Positions 12,302-24,170 of a stretch of DNA of 64,000 nucleotides are shown in pieces. This stretch comes from Arachis hypogaea. Taxonomy: Eukaryota; Streptophyta; Magnoliopsida; Fabales; Fabaceae. Below the pieces are notes generated by a model. It was not told the origin of the DNA. It worked only from the letters and a program-made list of their open reading frames with translations, and ran no database searches. Each line of letters opens with the position of its first letter. The stretch's first letter is position 1. The DNA lies in assembly GCF_003086295.3 (NCBI RefSeq), contig NC_092052.1:27193427-27257426 (forward strand), read 5' to 3'. Position numbers and translations under genes: made by a program.

Positions 12302-13887
12302 ATTTTTGTTGATAATCTAAATGAAAGAATGAGTGTACGTTATGCTTTCAAGAACCATGCGGAAAGAGCAATCAGAAACCTTAACGAGTATGATGTGAAT
12401 GGTGTTCAAATTAGGGTGATAGAATCAAAATTTAAGATAGGAACAAAAAGAGACCAATGGAACAATGCTAATAATGCAAAACGAATGAACAAAGGGCGAG
12501 AAGATACGAGTGACCCAACAAGGATAAGAACGACACCGAAAGGGAGGGAGAAATCATTCAAGGATGCTTTATTGGGGTACAAAATTAATGGCAAAAAACA
12601 ACTGAGTCAAATGGAAGAACAGAAAAAACCAATGATGCTTGGAGAGATTAAGGGAAAAATTGATCCGAAGATGGTGGAAAAGCTTGAGAGGGCTATTGTG
12701 GGTGAGTCTGTTATTCCATTGAGGCGTGATGAAGTTATCCCAAATATCTTCAATGATTGGCACACCCTTGTTGAGGTTAAAAGTATGGAGTCCTTTAAAA
12801 TGATCCTTGTCTTTAATTCAGTTGAGAATATGCAAGAAGTTCTGCGGTCATCGTTTTTACTCAACCATTTTGGCAAGATAAAAAAAGTGGTCGACTGAGA
12901 AAACAAATAGATCTAGAAAAGCGTGGATCGATATCTTTGGCTTCCCTCTCCATGCTTAGTATGAAGATAATGTTCATGATATAGCAACTGTGTGGGGTCA
13001 GTCTTAAAAATCGATAAAGACTCCATGAAAGCTGATGGCTTTGATTCGGTCAAGGTCCTGGTGGACACTAATTGGGTGACGATAATTAATAATAGAGTAA
13101 GTTTGGTTCTTGATGATGGAAAATTTGAAATTTTTGTAAGAGAAACTTGGGGAGGGAGAAATGATGACAGAGCAAAGCGGTCAATGGTGAAAAATTTAAA
13201 TATTCCGGTGAAGGAGATAGAGGAAGAAGATGATGGAAAATCCAAGAAAAATTATGAGATGGCGGGCAGAGTTAATGAGTCGCATTTATGATTTCATAGA
13301 GAAAATATATCGCATGAAGAGAGAAGCAGTGCACTTGATATGCAACAGTTGAATTTTTTGAATCGGGTTGAGTCCTCAAGTTCTACAAGATGCTTATTTG
13401 ATGATAGAAGAAGTGAAGAGATAATTCAGAAAATCCGGTTGTGCCTCAAAGGTGGCCCAATACATAACTTTGAGGATCAACATGAAGAAAAAGAGAGGGA
13501 TGAGTCACTCTCTGGCCCTTTAATACCATCGAGTTTTGAGAACATGACTATGCATGGGCTTGAGAAGGAAAGCCCCTTATTGAGAAAAAAAAAAAGAAGG
13601 AAATGAAGCAGCTTAGTGAAAGAAAGAAATATGCAACAGACAAGGAGATTTTCGAACCACATGGAATAAGAACAAAAAAAAGAATTATAAATAAAGGGTT
13701 AAGAAAAAATACACGTGCAAAAAAGGGGGTAGAGCGATCAAAAAAGAAATCAGTTGAAGAGAAGGGTTTGCCAAGTAGAGAAGATAGCGAAGAGGATGAC
13801 ATTGAGGATGAAACACTTGAAGCATGGAGGATTGGCTCCCAAATTTTGATGTACTGTAGTGATGAGGAAGAAGCTCTAAGTATTTGA
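12302..13887 (+). pseudogene. LINE ORF1 remnant (partial RRM plus DUF4283-like region)
   Basis: ORF1 of plant LINEs encodes an RNA-binding protein that coats the element RNA. At 12302-12420 the frame gives IFVDNLNE, immediately followed by the second half of an RRM (AFKNHAERAIRNLNEYDVNG). The middle of the domain is missing, so the RRM looks internally deleted. Downstream, LRRDEVIPNIFNDWHTLVEV and FLLNHFGKIK, then (after a stop at 12896) WIDIFGFPLHA-like sequence, match the region that follows the RRM in this LINE group. Acidic and lysine-rich low-complexity segments extend to 13887. Stops at 12896 and 13289 interrupt it. Confidence 0.7.
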
Positions 13888-13999
13888 GGAAGGCGACTCA
13901 AAATAATGGAGAAGAGCATGAGGAGATCTATTTCAAAACACAGTCAAAGAGAAAAGAAAAAAGATCTCTTAAACAGCTTGGTGTCTCTAAATCTCAGAT

Positions 14000-16900
14000 A
14001 TGTTAATTTTTTGGAATTGTAGAGAACTGGGAGTAGAGGAAAAGTAGGTTGCATAAAGGATATGGTCAGAAATAAAAGAATTGTAGTTTGTATGTGTGGT
14101 TGAAACAAAAATGAAGAGTATAACAACTAGTTTAGTAAAAAAATTGTGGGGCCAAAATGATTTTGATTGGGAGTTCGTTGAATCAAATGATGTGAGTGGG
14201 GATTTATTGTGTATTTCGGATAAGAAACAATTTGGTGAAACTGAAAGATTGAAAGGAAAAATGTGGATCTACTTGAAGGGTAGTCTTAAACAACAAAATC
14301 TGGAACTTGCAGTCATGGTTATCTATGAAAACCACTCTGTAAGGGATAGAAAGATTTATGGGAGGAAACAATAGAGATAAAGAATAGGATGGATGTTCCA
14401 TTCATAGCTATGGGAGACTACAATGAGGTCTTGTGCGAAGGGAAAAAAGTAGTGGCAGAGGCAGTATAATGGGTATGTCAGATTTTAGAAGCCGGTTACA
14501 AGATATTAACCTTATTGATCTGCCCTTACAGGAGAGAAAATTCACTTGGAGGAGGGGTAGTCAAGCAAGTAAGTTGGATAGAATATGTGTTGATCCATGT
14601 TGAATTCAAAATTTTTCAGACTCCATATTAGAGATGATTAAATGCTCAAGGTCGGATCATGTCCCTCTATTTCTAAAGACGAAAAAAGAAGATTGGAGGC
14701 CAAACCATTCCGATCTTTAGATGTGTGGTTCTCCCATCCAAAGTTTGTCCCCATGATTGAAGGGGTATGGAACATACTTGAAAATGTGCCAGTCCAAGAA
14801 AAAAAGAAGATACTCAAAAGATGTATATTGAAGTGGAACAGAGAAGTCTTTAGTAATATTGATGGAAAGATAAGAATTAAAGAGAAAATTGCAAAAGTGG
14901 ATGCAAAACTTGAAGATGAGATTCAAATAGATATGAATTTGAGTAGAAGAAAGGCCCTAATGAGTCAGCTTGATCTTTGGTGCAAAAAAAGGGGAGAATT
15001 TTAGAAGCAAATGTTAAGAGATAAATATATAAAAGAAGTGGATAAAAATACGAAATACTTTCATACAGTGGCAATAATCAGAAATAAAAAAAACACATTG
15101 CGGAGCTTAGATTGGGAGGAAGAACGATCAGAAATCCAAAGAGGATAAAATAGGAGGCTCGGAGTTTCTTCAAAAAATTATACAACCAAAGAGAATTGCC
15201 GAATATAAAGTTGCAGGAAGGCCTTCTTAATAGGATCACGGAAGAGCAAGCGACTGACTAGGAAAAATTTCCAACAATGGAAGAAATTAAGAAAGCAGTG
15301 TGGAGTTTTGGATCAACTAAAGCTCCTGGACCGGATGGTTTTAATATATTCATCATCAATAGGACTTGGGATATCATTGGTGGAGAGTTCAGTGAGATCG
15401 TGATGGAATTTTTCAGAACGGGTTATTTGCCAAAAAATCTCAAGATGACATGGGTGATGTTGGCTTTAAAGGTTGACGTTCCAACAGAGATAAAAGACTT
15501 CGGGCCGATAAGCAAGATTGAAAGTGTATATAAATTTATCTCAAAGGTTATGGTAGACAGAATAAAGAAGGTAATAGAAAATTTAGTAGGAGAAGTACAA
15601 ATAGCTTTCATTCAAGGCAAACAGATCCTAGATGGCACTCTCATTGCGTGTGAAACGGTGACATGGTTGAAAAAGAAAACGAAAGAAGGCATTATCTTGA
15701 AGCCGAATTTTCAGAAAGCTTACAATACGGTCAGATGGAGCTTTGTGAACCATGTCTTAGATAGGATGGAATTTGGATTTAAGTGGAGATGGTGGATACA
15801 AGGACTTCTAAAAATATCAATGATGTCAATCTTGATTAATGGCAGCCCAACTGAACCGTTCTAGATGAAACATGGGCTGTGATAGGGAGACCATATTTCG
15901 CCCTTCCTCTTTATTCTGATAGCCGAAACTCTAAACAAAATGTTGGGGATGGTGATGGAGAAAGGCCTAACAAGGGGTATAGAGGTAGGAGGAGAAAATA
16001 TTCTCCTATCACACCTACATTTTGCAGATGACACAAATTTGTTCTGTCCGCCAAAAAAAAAGGTGATAAGGAATAACAGAAGAATATTAGATTGCTTTGG
16101 ATTAATGTTTGGTCTGGTTATAAATTACAAGAAATCATTTTTAATTCCAATAAATGTGGTAGAGTCAGAAGTGAAGAGACTAGCAGATGAAATGAGATGT
16201 CCAGTTAGTAAGCTCCCAGTGTCTTATTTGAATATACCGTTAGGGGCAAACCCAAGAAGAGTGTCAACATGAAAATCAATGATAGAAAAAATTGAGAAGA
16301 AGCTAGCCAAGTGGAAGGTGGGTTTGTTGTCAAGAGCAAGGAGATTAGTCATGATCAAAGCAGTGATAAATAATATGCCTTTATACTATCTGAGTTTGTT
16401 CAAAATGTCTAAAGTAGTGGGAAAAAAGATCATATCACTACAATCGAATTTTTTTTGGGAGAGAGGGACGGAAAGAAATCGATGCCATCTATTAGTTAAT
16501 GCCAAATTCAAAAACCAAAAGAGCATGGCGGTTTAGGAGTAGGAGACATCATTATTATAAAAAAAAAATATCGCGCTTCTCTTTAAATGGTGGTAGAGAT
16601 TCTCTACAGAAGGCAAGCCTCTTTGGAAGCGTATTATGGCCTCTTGTAATGGCAGTAACTTAGAAAAAATAGTGATAAAAAATGAGGAACCCAAATCAAA
16701 TGGCCCTGGAGCGACATAGTAAAAGGGGTCAAACAATGTAATTGGTTAAAAGATATTGCATGGAAAGGAATTAAAATGTGTATAGGAGATGGTTGTAAAA
16801 CAAGATTTTGGGAAGATACATGGGTGAAAAATATGTGCCTGAAAGAAAAATTTTCTAGACTTTTTGCAATCTCATCAAATAAAGCCAACATAATAGCAAA

Positions 16901-18330
16901 CTATGGATTTTGGGATGGTTTATCCAGCGGAGAAGGCTTTTTGAGTGGGAACATAAATTTTGTGAGGAATTACATTATCTTTTACCGAATATTTTCTTGG
17001 CTTCAGGTATGCAGGATGAAGCAGTTTGGTCTTTTCCTGAGGATGGTAGCTTCTCAATCAAGTCTCTAATCAATGCAGCAAATGAAAAAAATTTGGGACT
17101 GTCTGAATCAAAACATAGTTTTAATAATATTTGGAGGGGAACAGTACCTCCAAGGGTTGAAATCATGCCGTGGACCACAATCCTTGGAAGATTGAATACA
17201 AGAAAAAGATTAAGTAGATTGAATATTATAAGTTATTAAATTATTCTTCCACCTTAGCTCATGACAACAATAAAGAAGTCTTGCGGCCTACAAATTCAGC
17301 CCAATAGAATAGATAAATTCAGTCACAATTTTAGTCTTTATTATTTTATCTTATCTTTATTTACTTTTATCTTTCATAAGCCAATATTCTATATATATTT
17401 AGTTTTACCTTCACATTTCAATCAATCAAGAAATACAAAGTACAATATTCTTCATCTTTTCTTATCTCATTTTTTCATAGTTTTATCATAGGTCAAAATG
17501 AAGCAAAATGCATGTTTTTGTGGGCAGGCCATAGAGGATGAGAATCATCTATTTATACACTGTAGCTTTGTGGAATTGATGTGGGTAAAGACAATGCATC
17601 TTAAAAATATTTGTTGGGTGAAACTGGAAGGGTTTAAAAGACTTCTTTAACCTTGATTCAACCAAAAAGTGGTGAATCATAAAAGAAAAAAGTGGATCAA
17701 TCTGTGGTTGGCTATTATTTGGTCTATATGGAAGGTAAGAAACAAAAAAATTTTGAAAATAAAGAAATCAAGAGTGAAGAAGTTTGGAATGAAATTATAT
17801 TTCATTGGTCATAATAGGTAAAGATCAATATAGAAGGAGGCTCAATGAAAACTCAGTGTAAAAGAAAGATGCTTGAGAGAAGACTTGCTACTAATCAAAG
17901 TAATGGCAAGAAGGTATGGTGGTTTTCTGTGGAATTCATATGTAAAAAATAGATGACGACGGTAGGAGGTTATCTCCTCAATTCAAATAATCTTCCTTTA
18001 GTGTTCTTATGTGAGTTCTTGAGTGCTGGAAATAATGTTGCTGCCGAGGTAGAAGGAGTAAAAAATGTTGTCCAATTTATTCTTGAAGAAGTAATAACTT
18101 CAGTGAAAGAGCTTGTCATTGTCATCACGAGCCAAAACTTGGTATAGTAGTCAACAAACAAAAACCTCATGAATTGACATCTCAACTTTGAACGAAATAG
18201 ATTGATGAACCTGATAAAAAGTCTTGGATTATTGAAAATTAAGCATGGAGTACTAAGAGACTTTAGCCACCTGAATAAGTGGAGAAGCATTGCAAGAGCA
18301 TCAGAAATTATGGTAACATGGTATAATAAT
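14000..18330 (+). pseudogene. LINE ORF2 remnant: endonuclease, reverse transcriptase, zf-RVT, RNase H-like
   Basis: ORF2 starts at ATG 14000 with MLIFWNCRELG, the usual first strand of the APE endonuclease. ETK (near 14100) and SRSDHVPLFL (near 14650) supply two more endonuclease motifs. The RT begins near 15280 with STKAPGPDGFN, continues through LKPNFQKAYNTVRW and SPFLFILIAETLN, and reaches the catalytic HFADDTNLF near 16018-16045. The zinc-finger region follows (GDGCKTRFWEDTW near 16785; EDENHLFIHCSFVELMW near 17535). A decayed RNase H-like tail (AAEVEGVKNVVQFI ... SQNLV) lies at about 18035-18330. At least six stops or frameshifts and one insertion disrupt the frame, so it cannot be active. 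The FADD motif itself survives. Confidence 0.85.
17237..17491. mobile_element. ~250-bp AT-rich insertion inside the LINE zf-RVT domain
   Basis: LINE coding similarity runs up to LSRLNII (about 17236) and resumes at QNEAKCMF (about 17495). The intervening ~250 bp has no LINE similarity. It is pyrimidine-rich with a central tatatat and looks like an LTR fragment or small MITE. I could not fix exact ends or a TSD, so its class is open. Confidence 0.45.
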
Positions 18331-18885
18331 TTTTAATTTTATCAAAGAAAGTTAGTTTACATGGATGAAATTGAAGGGATGTAAACTTAGATTATTATTT
18401 TTGTGCTATATGGTTTATAAAGGGAGATATTGAACTACTCTAAACTTGGAACCATGAGTCTAAAATTAGGTACACTATGCGACAGAAGTGTATGAAACCG
18501 CGGCTTATATATTTGAGGACAGAGTGGTGTTTGGTGCATAGAAAGATGTCATTGGAGGGTATTAAGAAGAGATAATGCATTTGATGTGAATAGTCTCAGT
18601 TATTATGAGTGTTAATTTCTGCAAATAGGTGAAGCATGAATTTTTGGTTTGGGACTTATCATTGAAAGTCAATGAACTTTTTGGAAGGTGAAAGTCTAGT
18701 TATGTTGGTATCTAAAGAATGAATATTTAGTTGGTATGTCTTTGAGTGTTTTGGTTATCTTCTATGTCTGGCTTTGCTGCTGATGCAGAATTCTTTGTGC
18801 TTAACTTTGGCTTGAGTGGTTTTGATTGATTATTTATCCTTGATGGCAATGTCGAATATCTTAAAAATAAAAAATACAGAAAATT

Positions 18886-19559
18886 AATTTTTAGTTAATT
18901 AATATTAATTAACTTTTTAAAAATTTATAATATAAAGTTTAAAATTAAAAAATTTAAGATGTAGAATTTAAGATAAATAAAATAATTTAAAAAATCGACT
19001 AATGTATGTAAGTTAAAAAGTATTGATTTTCTAGCCTTACTTAAATTTAAAATATTATTGATGACAAGTTAGATTAGGGTATAATTGGTTTGTATTTCCT
19101 TTTTTTAATTTAAATATTTTCTATTTTTATTTTCTTATCTTTTTTAAAAAAATAAAAATAAAAAATATGAAATGAAAACACAAATCATGATCAATCAGGC
19201 TTTAAATTTTGTAGATGCCTCAAGATCGTGTCTGTATTTGTTGGTGTTGGTAGGGTCAAATAATTAAGAGAAATACTGCTCAAGCTTCAATAAGAGGGAT
19301 ATATATAAGGATATGAGAATACTTGTTTACAGATCATTGAAAAAAAAACATAAGAAAGAAAATGTTCACGTGACAATTTTGATAAAGTAATAAAGCAATT
19401 GTTCCTTGCTTTTCTTCAACTACGTTCAAAGAATACTGCGTATATTAACAATATTATCCTCTACTCTTCAGCTCTTCCTTTGTGAAATGTGTAATATAAA
19501 ACTATCCTTATTTAAATTCCTGCTAAGGTGGAGTTAAGAATAATAGTCTTTGAAATTGG
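18886..19559. other. AT-rich spacer between LINE and nested LTR cluster
   Basis: I see no gene, no long inverted repeat and no recognised TE domain here. Several poly-A and poly-T tracts are present. Confidence 0.5.
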
Positions 19560-19588
19560 CACTACGTTTGTTTATAAAGATAGGATAT
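19560..19588. mobile_element. Left end of a TIR MITE split by the gypsy element
   Basis: The 29 bp (CTACGTTTGTTTATAAAGAT...) match the left terminal repeat of the element at 49449-50382 and, inverted, the right end near 38510-38530. The remainder of the same MITE resumes at 38175, just after the gypsy 3' LTR. The last five bases (GATAT, 19584-19588) are the left TSD of the gypsy element. Confidence 0.7.
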
Positions 19589-19751
19589 TGTTACGGATCC
19601 AATATCTGGATCCCACGCTTGGTACAGCTCCCAACTCAGCTACCTGGGTTCGGCCAACTTTCTCCTTCTAAAAGGTCCCAAAGCGGGCTTACTAGATTTT
19701 CTAACCAATATTCAAATTCAAACACTACCCTTATCTTAGCCAAATAAGATA

Positions 19752-21398
19752 TGTTGAGTTAAGAAATTAACTAAATTAATTAGTGATGACATACATTATT
19801 TTATTGGGCAAAATAATTAATTAAATATTGATTGTTTATAATTATATGTTGCTGATTATTTAGTATTGCAGGCCAAAACTCAACATTGCAACAACCCAAT
19901 ATAAAAGCAAGCAGCCCAAACTGAATGAAATCAATAAACAAGGCTGGCGGGCTATAAAACAATTAAAGCCCAAAGAAAATCAAAGCAAGATATCTAACGG
20001 GCTGAACTTGAATGTATACCCAAGCCCGATTTGATATTCAGCAAGCAAACTCCCTCTCACTTGCTTTCACCAACTCAACGTACGCTTTTGCCTGCTGTGG
20101 TCAGAACTCAAAGAAAGTGAGAGAAAGCTTCTTCCCTAAGCTGATCATCAAAGAAGCAAGAAAGAGAAAGACTAAGCTTGAAAGGCAGAAGTCTAATCAA
20201 CCATTTCAAACCAAATCAAGCTTAGGTAAAGGTTAAAGGTAACCCATTTCCTTATACATGCATCAGATCTTATTATCTTCATCTTCAACGTTCTACCTAT
20301 CCATTCTGAGATATATGGGAAATATGTTGTTTGTTCTTTACTACTGTAAATCCACGGTCTTAAACATATCTTGGGGACCAAGTTAGTCTTCAAAGGCTGA
20401 GATAAGGTTTTACCATTGGAAATTTTTGTTAATGATGACTTGTGGCTTTCGGTCAACCAAAGAGGTCAGAAGCAAAGTCCTAAATTTAAGTAAAAATGGG
20501 AGAAAGTGAATGGCAGGGGTTGGTGAAGCACACTGCTCAAGAAGTTGACTTAGGAAGAGCAACCAAGCAACATGCAAGGAGATAAAAGAGGTTAGCTGTT
20601 CATTCAGAAGCCAAGGAGAGAAAATCAGAGTTTGGTGAGTTGTGTTCTATTAAGAGTTCCCTGAAGAAGTTCCTCTACTTGGATAATGCTTTCTTTCAAA
20701 GAAGCATTAGGCCAACATTGAAGAACTAAATCAGAGGCTTGCAAGTCTGGTTTATCACATAGCAAAGAGGTTGTTGATGAAGTCAATCTCCTTCATGTTT
20801 TACAGATAGTAATGTACTTTTTAATGTTTATCTTTCTGTAATTTCTTGAGTGAAAAGGCATATTGAGAGAGCTCAAGTAAAAGCCATGAGTGAAAAGAGG
20901 ATGAGTGATACACTTGAGAGAAAAGCCTAGAGTTATTTTCAGATTTCTTTAGATATGTCTATGTCTTGTATCTTGTACCTGTGAGGTATCCCTTTCTTAG
21001 TTGGGTTAGCACTAAGAGTGAAGAGTTAGGTATTAGCATAGTCAATGTCAAGTTAGGTTAGAACTTGAGTGTGAAAGGATTGTGTCAATCCTGTGGAATT
21101 GGTGTATGTAATACTTTTAACTATAGTGGAAATTCCTCCATATTGTTGTGGAGGAGACTGGATGTAGGTTGCATAGCACAAGGCAACCAAACCAGGATAC
21201 ATGCTGGTGTTAGCTTCTCTCTTCTCTGAAATATTCTGTTTTCTGATATTCATGAGACAAAAATAAATTATTTCATAAATTTCCACTACTGAGTTCAAAT
21301 AGAATCAAAAATCAAAGTTTGCTTTAAAAGGCCATTTCAGTAACTTAAAAGAAAGGCATAGATTCAACTCCCCTTCTCTAAGCCTACCACAACCTTCA
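19752..21398 (+). repeat. 5' LTR of the Copia derivative
   Basis: This 1647-bp LTR is related along its length to the LTR beginning at 63037. No coding sequence is supported in it. The open frames at 20012-20236 and 21053-21298 (minus) are accidental. Confidence 0.85.
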
Positions 21399-21457
21399 AT
21401 TGGTATCAAGAGCTTAGGTCTCAATAATCAAGCTTAACCTCTTGGAGCAAAGATCCA

Positions 21458-22412
21458 ATGGCGAACAACTTGGGCACAACCACAGTTGCCTACACCCTCA
21501 CTGAAGGCCAGTCAAACAATAGGCCTCCTTTCCTCAACAGAAAGAACTATGCCTACTGAAAAGAGATGATGAGGATCTTCATCCAATCCATTTACTACAA
21601 CATATGAAAGATTGTTATGAGCGGTCCCAAGATTCCAACAAAAACAAGTGTTGATGGAGTGGTGACTCCAAAAGAAGAAGCTGAATGGAATGAGGACGAC
21701 AAGAAGAAGATGGAGCTGAATGCTAAAGCAATCAACCTTCTTCACTGTGCTATCAGCTTTGAAGAGTACTGAAAGGTATCTAGATGCAAAACAGCCAAAG
21801 AAATCTGGGAAAAACTCCAGGTTACACACGAAGGTACTAAATAGGTCAAAGAAACGAGGATTTATATGCTGCGAAAAGAATACGAGATGTTCAACATGAT
21901 GGATGGAGAAAGCATTGATGAAGAGTTTGAGAGATTCTCAATCATAATCAACAACCTTGATGCTATGGGTACAAACTACTCAAAACAAACCCTAGTGAGA
22001 AAACTCCTTAGAAGCCTCACAAAAGAATGGGAAATCACTGCCACTGTCCTAACCAAGAGCAACAACCTAAGCCCTATGACCTATGATGAGCTGAGAGGAA
22101 AACTCCTTGCCTATGAAACCACACACAAAAAGCCGGACTCAAAGAAAAAAGGAATATCCCTTAAGTCAAAAATAGAACCAAAAGAGAGTGAGTCTAGTGA
22201 TGGTATTTCAGATGATGAGCTTATGTTTTTTGCTAGGAGATTTAGAAGGATGATGAAGAACAAGGGCAAATACAAGAGTTCAAGCTCAAAGGAACACAAG
22301 ATGGACTTAAGCAAGGTGACGTGTCATCATTGCAAGGAGGCTGGACACTTCAAGCTAAACTGTCTAAAGCTCAAGAAGGAGGACAAAGGAAAGAAAGACA
22401 AGAAGAGAGTGC
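21458..22412 (+). pseudogene. Copia gag remnant (UBN2-type) with CCHC zinc knuckle
   Basis: Gag packages the element RNA. One reading frame runs from ATG 21458 (MANNLGTTTVAYTLTEGQ) to the deletion junction and shows UBN2-type motifs (TAKEIWEKLQVTHEGT, MLRKEYEMFNM, LRSLTKEWEI). The knuckle CHHCKEAGHFKLNC (CX2CX4HX4C) lies near 22322-22365. Four premature stops interrupt the 5' half: three TGA and one TAG. Each is explicable by a single C-to-T or G-to-A change at a Trp, Arg or Gln codon. The C-terminal part and all downstream enzymes are deleted. Confidence 0.85.
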
Positions 22413-22500
22413 TCAAAGTTTGCTTTAAATGGTCATTTCAGTAACTTAAAAGAAAGGCATAGATTCAACCCCTCCTTCTCTAAGCCTACCACAACCTTCA
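22413..22500 (+). repeat. 3' LTR remnant of the Copia derivative
   Basis: The last ~88 bp repeat the end of the 5' LTR (compare 21311-21398) with a few substitutions, and finish in CTTCA before the AGATA TSD. Confidence 0.9.
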
Positions 22501-22766
22501 AGATAAAATAAGATAAATACCATCACCTATATAAAGGGGAGCCACAGGCCCCCTCAGGTACGTCATTTACTCTACACACCTTATACCTTTCAGATCCATT
22601 TTGACTTGAGCATTGGAGTCTCTTTGCAGGTATCACCCCCCATTGCTCCAGTCAGACGACCGGCCGCCGTTTCGACCCGCAAGTCCCCAATCCATCTTAC
22701 AACTCGTACTGGAGTCTTCCAGTACATTGGCACAGTCTTTGGGGACTGCAACACCGTGACGGCATA

Positions 22767-24128
22767 GCGGATAATCCCGAGGAGCAACTCCCAAGCCCTC
22801 ACCATTCATCAACCGACCCTGCTCCAGCGACAATCAAAAGGGGACAATCGTCTACAGCTTGAAGCCCGAGCCCCTGACGGCCTGGGGGAAAAGGCAGTCC
22901 AGATAATCCAAGATCTCTGCTTCCGAATTCAAGACCTCGAGGGCCGAGTTGCGACCAAAGAATGGTATCACATGGAACACGGAAGCCACGTGACTTCCAA
23001 AACCCGATCCCACCACGAACCAAACACAACAGGTCACCCAAACGGTAACACAATAAAAGACACGATCGCAGCATTTTCCGAGACCCGGAAAGCCGACACG
23101 AAGAAGACGATTGACGACACCACCGGGAAGCCAAACGTACGAAAAAGTGAACACGTGATAATGGGAGCCACCCCTTTCACCGAAAGAATCCTGAGAGCCA
23201 AGCTTCCGAAGGGCTTCGACAAGCCCACAGACATGAAATATGACAGAACCAAGGATTCCCAGGAACACTTTACGGCCTTCGAGGCCAGTATGAACCTGGA
23301 AGGGGCCGCCGATGCGGTTCGATGCAAGGCCTTCCCGGTAACCCTGGCTGGACTTGCGATCAAGTGGTTCAATGCCTTCCCACATGGCTCTATAGCCAAC
23401 TTTCACGATATTTCGGGAAAGTTCATGGCCCAATTCACCACCAGAATCACCAAAGCAAAACATCCCATCAACTTGCTTGGAGTCACCCAAAGGCAGGACG
23501 AATCCACGAGGAAATACCTAGATAGGTTCAATGACGAGTGCCTAATGGTCGACGGACTCACGGATTCGATCGCGAGTCTTTGTCTGACCAACGACCTCAT
23601 AAACGAAGACTTCCGAAAATACCTCACCACCAAACCAGTATGGACCATGCACGAGATCCAAAGAGTAGCAAGGGAGTACATAAACAACGAAGAGGTGAGC
23701 CAAGTCGTAGCCACCAACAAACGGCAGCACAACAACACGGCACCTTGTCACAATCCCCAGCCGAGAGAAACTCAGAAAGAACACCCCAAATCGGCAAACA
23801 CCAACCGACCACCCAGGGTCAGAAAAATCTCAAACTACATCCCCTTGCCAGCCCCATTACTGATATCTACCACCAAATAGATGAGCAAGGCATCCTCTCG
23901 AAGGCTTGACAACTGAAAGAGCGGACGGGTGGCAATAGGAGCCTATACTGCGACTACCATCGAGGATACAGCCATAAAACCCAAGATTGTTTCGACTTAA
24001 AGGACACCCTTGAACAAGCCATCCAAGATGGTAAACTCCTCGAGTTTCCCAAAATCATTAGGGAACTAAGACAAGAAAAAAAGGACAGATCACCAGAGCA
24101 CGAAAGGCGCAACCCCAAGATGCAATGA
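22767..24128 (+). pseudogene. Gypsy gag remnant (Retrotrans_gag)
   Basis: This is the capsid-type protein of the element. The frame is open from after a stop near 22764 and has its best block as a 302-codon stretch from ATG 22972. The gag core includes LAGLAIKWFNAFPHGSI and GVTQRQDESTRKYLDRFN, typical of plant gypsy gag. A shift into another frame near 23830 carries on to a Cys/His block (YCDYHRGYSHKTQDCFDLKD, about 23947-24003) that ends plant Tat-type gags. A stop at about 24126 and the MITE at 24171 follow. Confidence 0.85.
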
Positions 24129-24170
24129 CAAACACCTCAGGAGAATCCAGAAACGGATCCCAATATAATC

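Larger units (their letters stand above)
12120..18885 (+). mobile_element. Degenerate LINE (L1-type non-LTR retrotransposon)
   Basis: The domain order is RNA-binding ORF1, APE endonuclease, reverse transcriptase, zf-RVT and RNase H-like, all on the plus strand, which is that of plant L1-type LINEs. Both ORFs are riddled with stops and frameshifts. No LTRs flank it. The 3' end is put at the A-rich stretch near 18860-18885 (ttaaaaataaaaaatac). The 5' end is uncertain, somewhere between 12100 and 12300. A target-site duplication was not found by eye. Boundaries are therefore approximate. Confidence 0.85.
19752..22500 (+). mobile_element. Copia LTR retrotransposon, internal-deletion derivative
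   Basis: It has a 1647-bp 5' LTR (19752-21398, TGTTGAG...CTTCA), a tRNA-Met-type PBS (TTGGTATCAAGAGC, 21400 on), a gag remnant, then a jump straight into the last ~88 bp of the 3' LTR (22413-22500). The TSD is AGATA (19747-19751 and 22501-22505). All of pol is gone. The deletion junction falls where gag and LTR both read CAAAGTTTGCTTTAAA, so a short homology probably drove it. The same family recurs at 62259-64000. Confidence 0.9.
19589..22726 (+). repeat. 5' LTR of the gypsy element, split by a Copia insertion
   Basis: The two halves, 19589-19751 and 22506-22726, add up to 384 bp, exactly the length of the 3' LTR once the duplicated AGATA target is counted once. A TATA box (TATATAAAG) lies at 22529-22537. 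A PBS-like sequence (TTGGCACAG...GGGGAC) begins at 22727, right after the LTR ends in CA. Confidence 0.9.
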
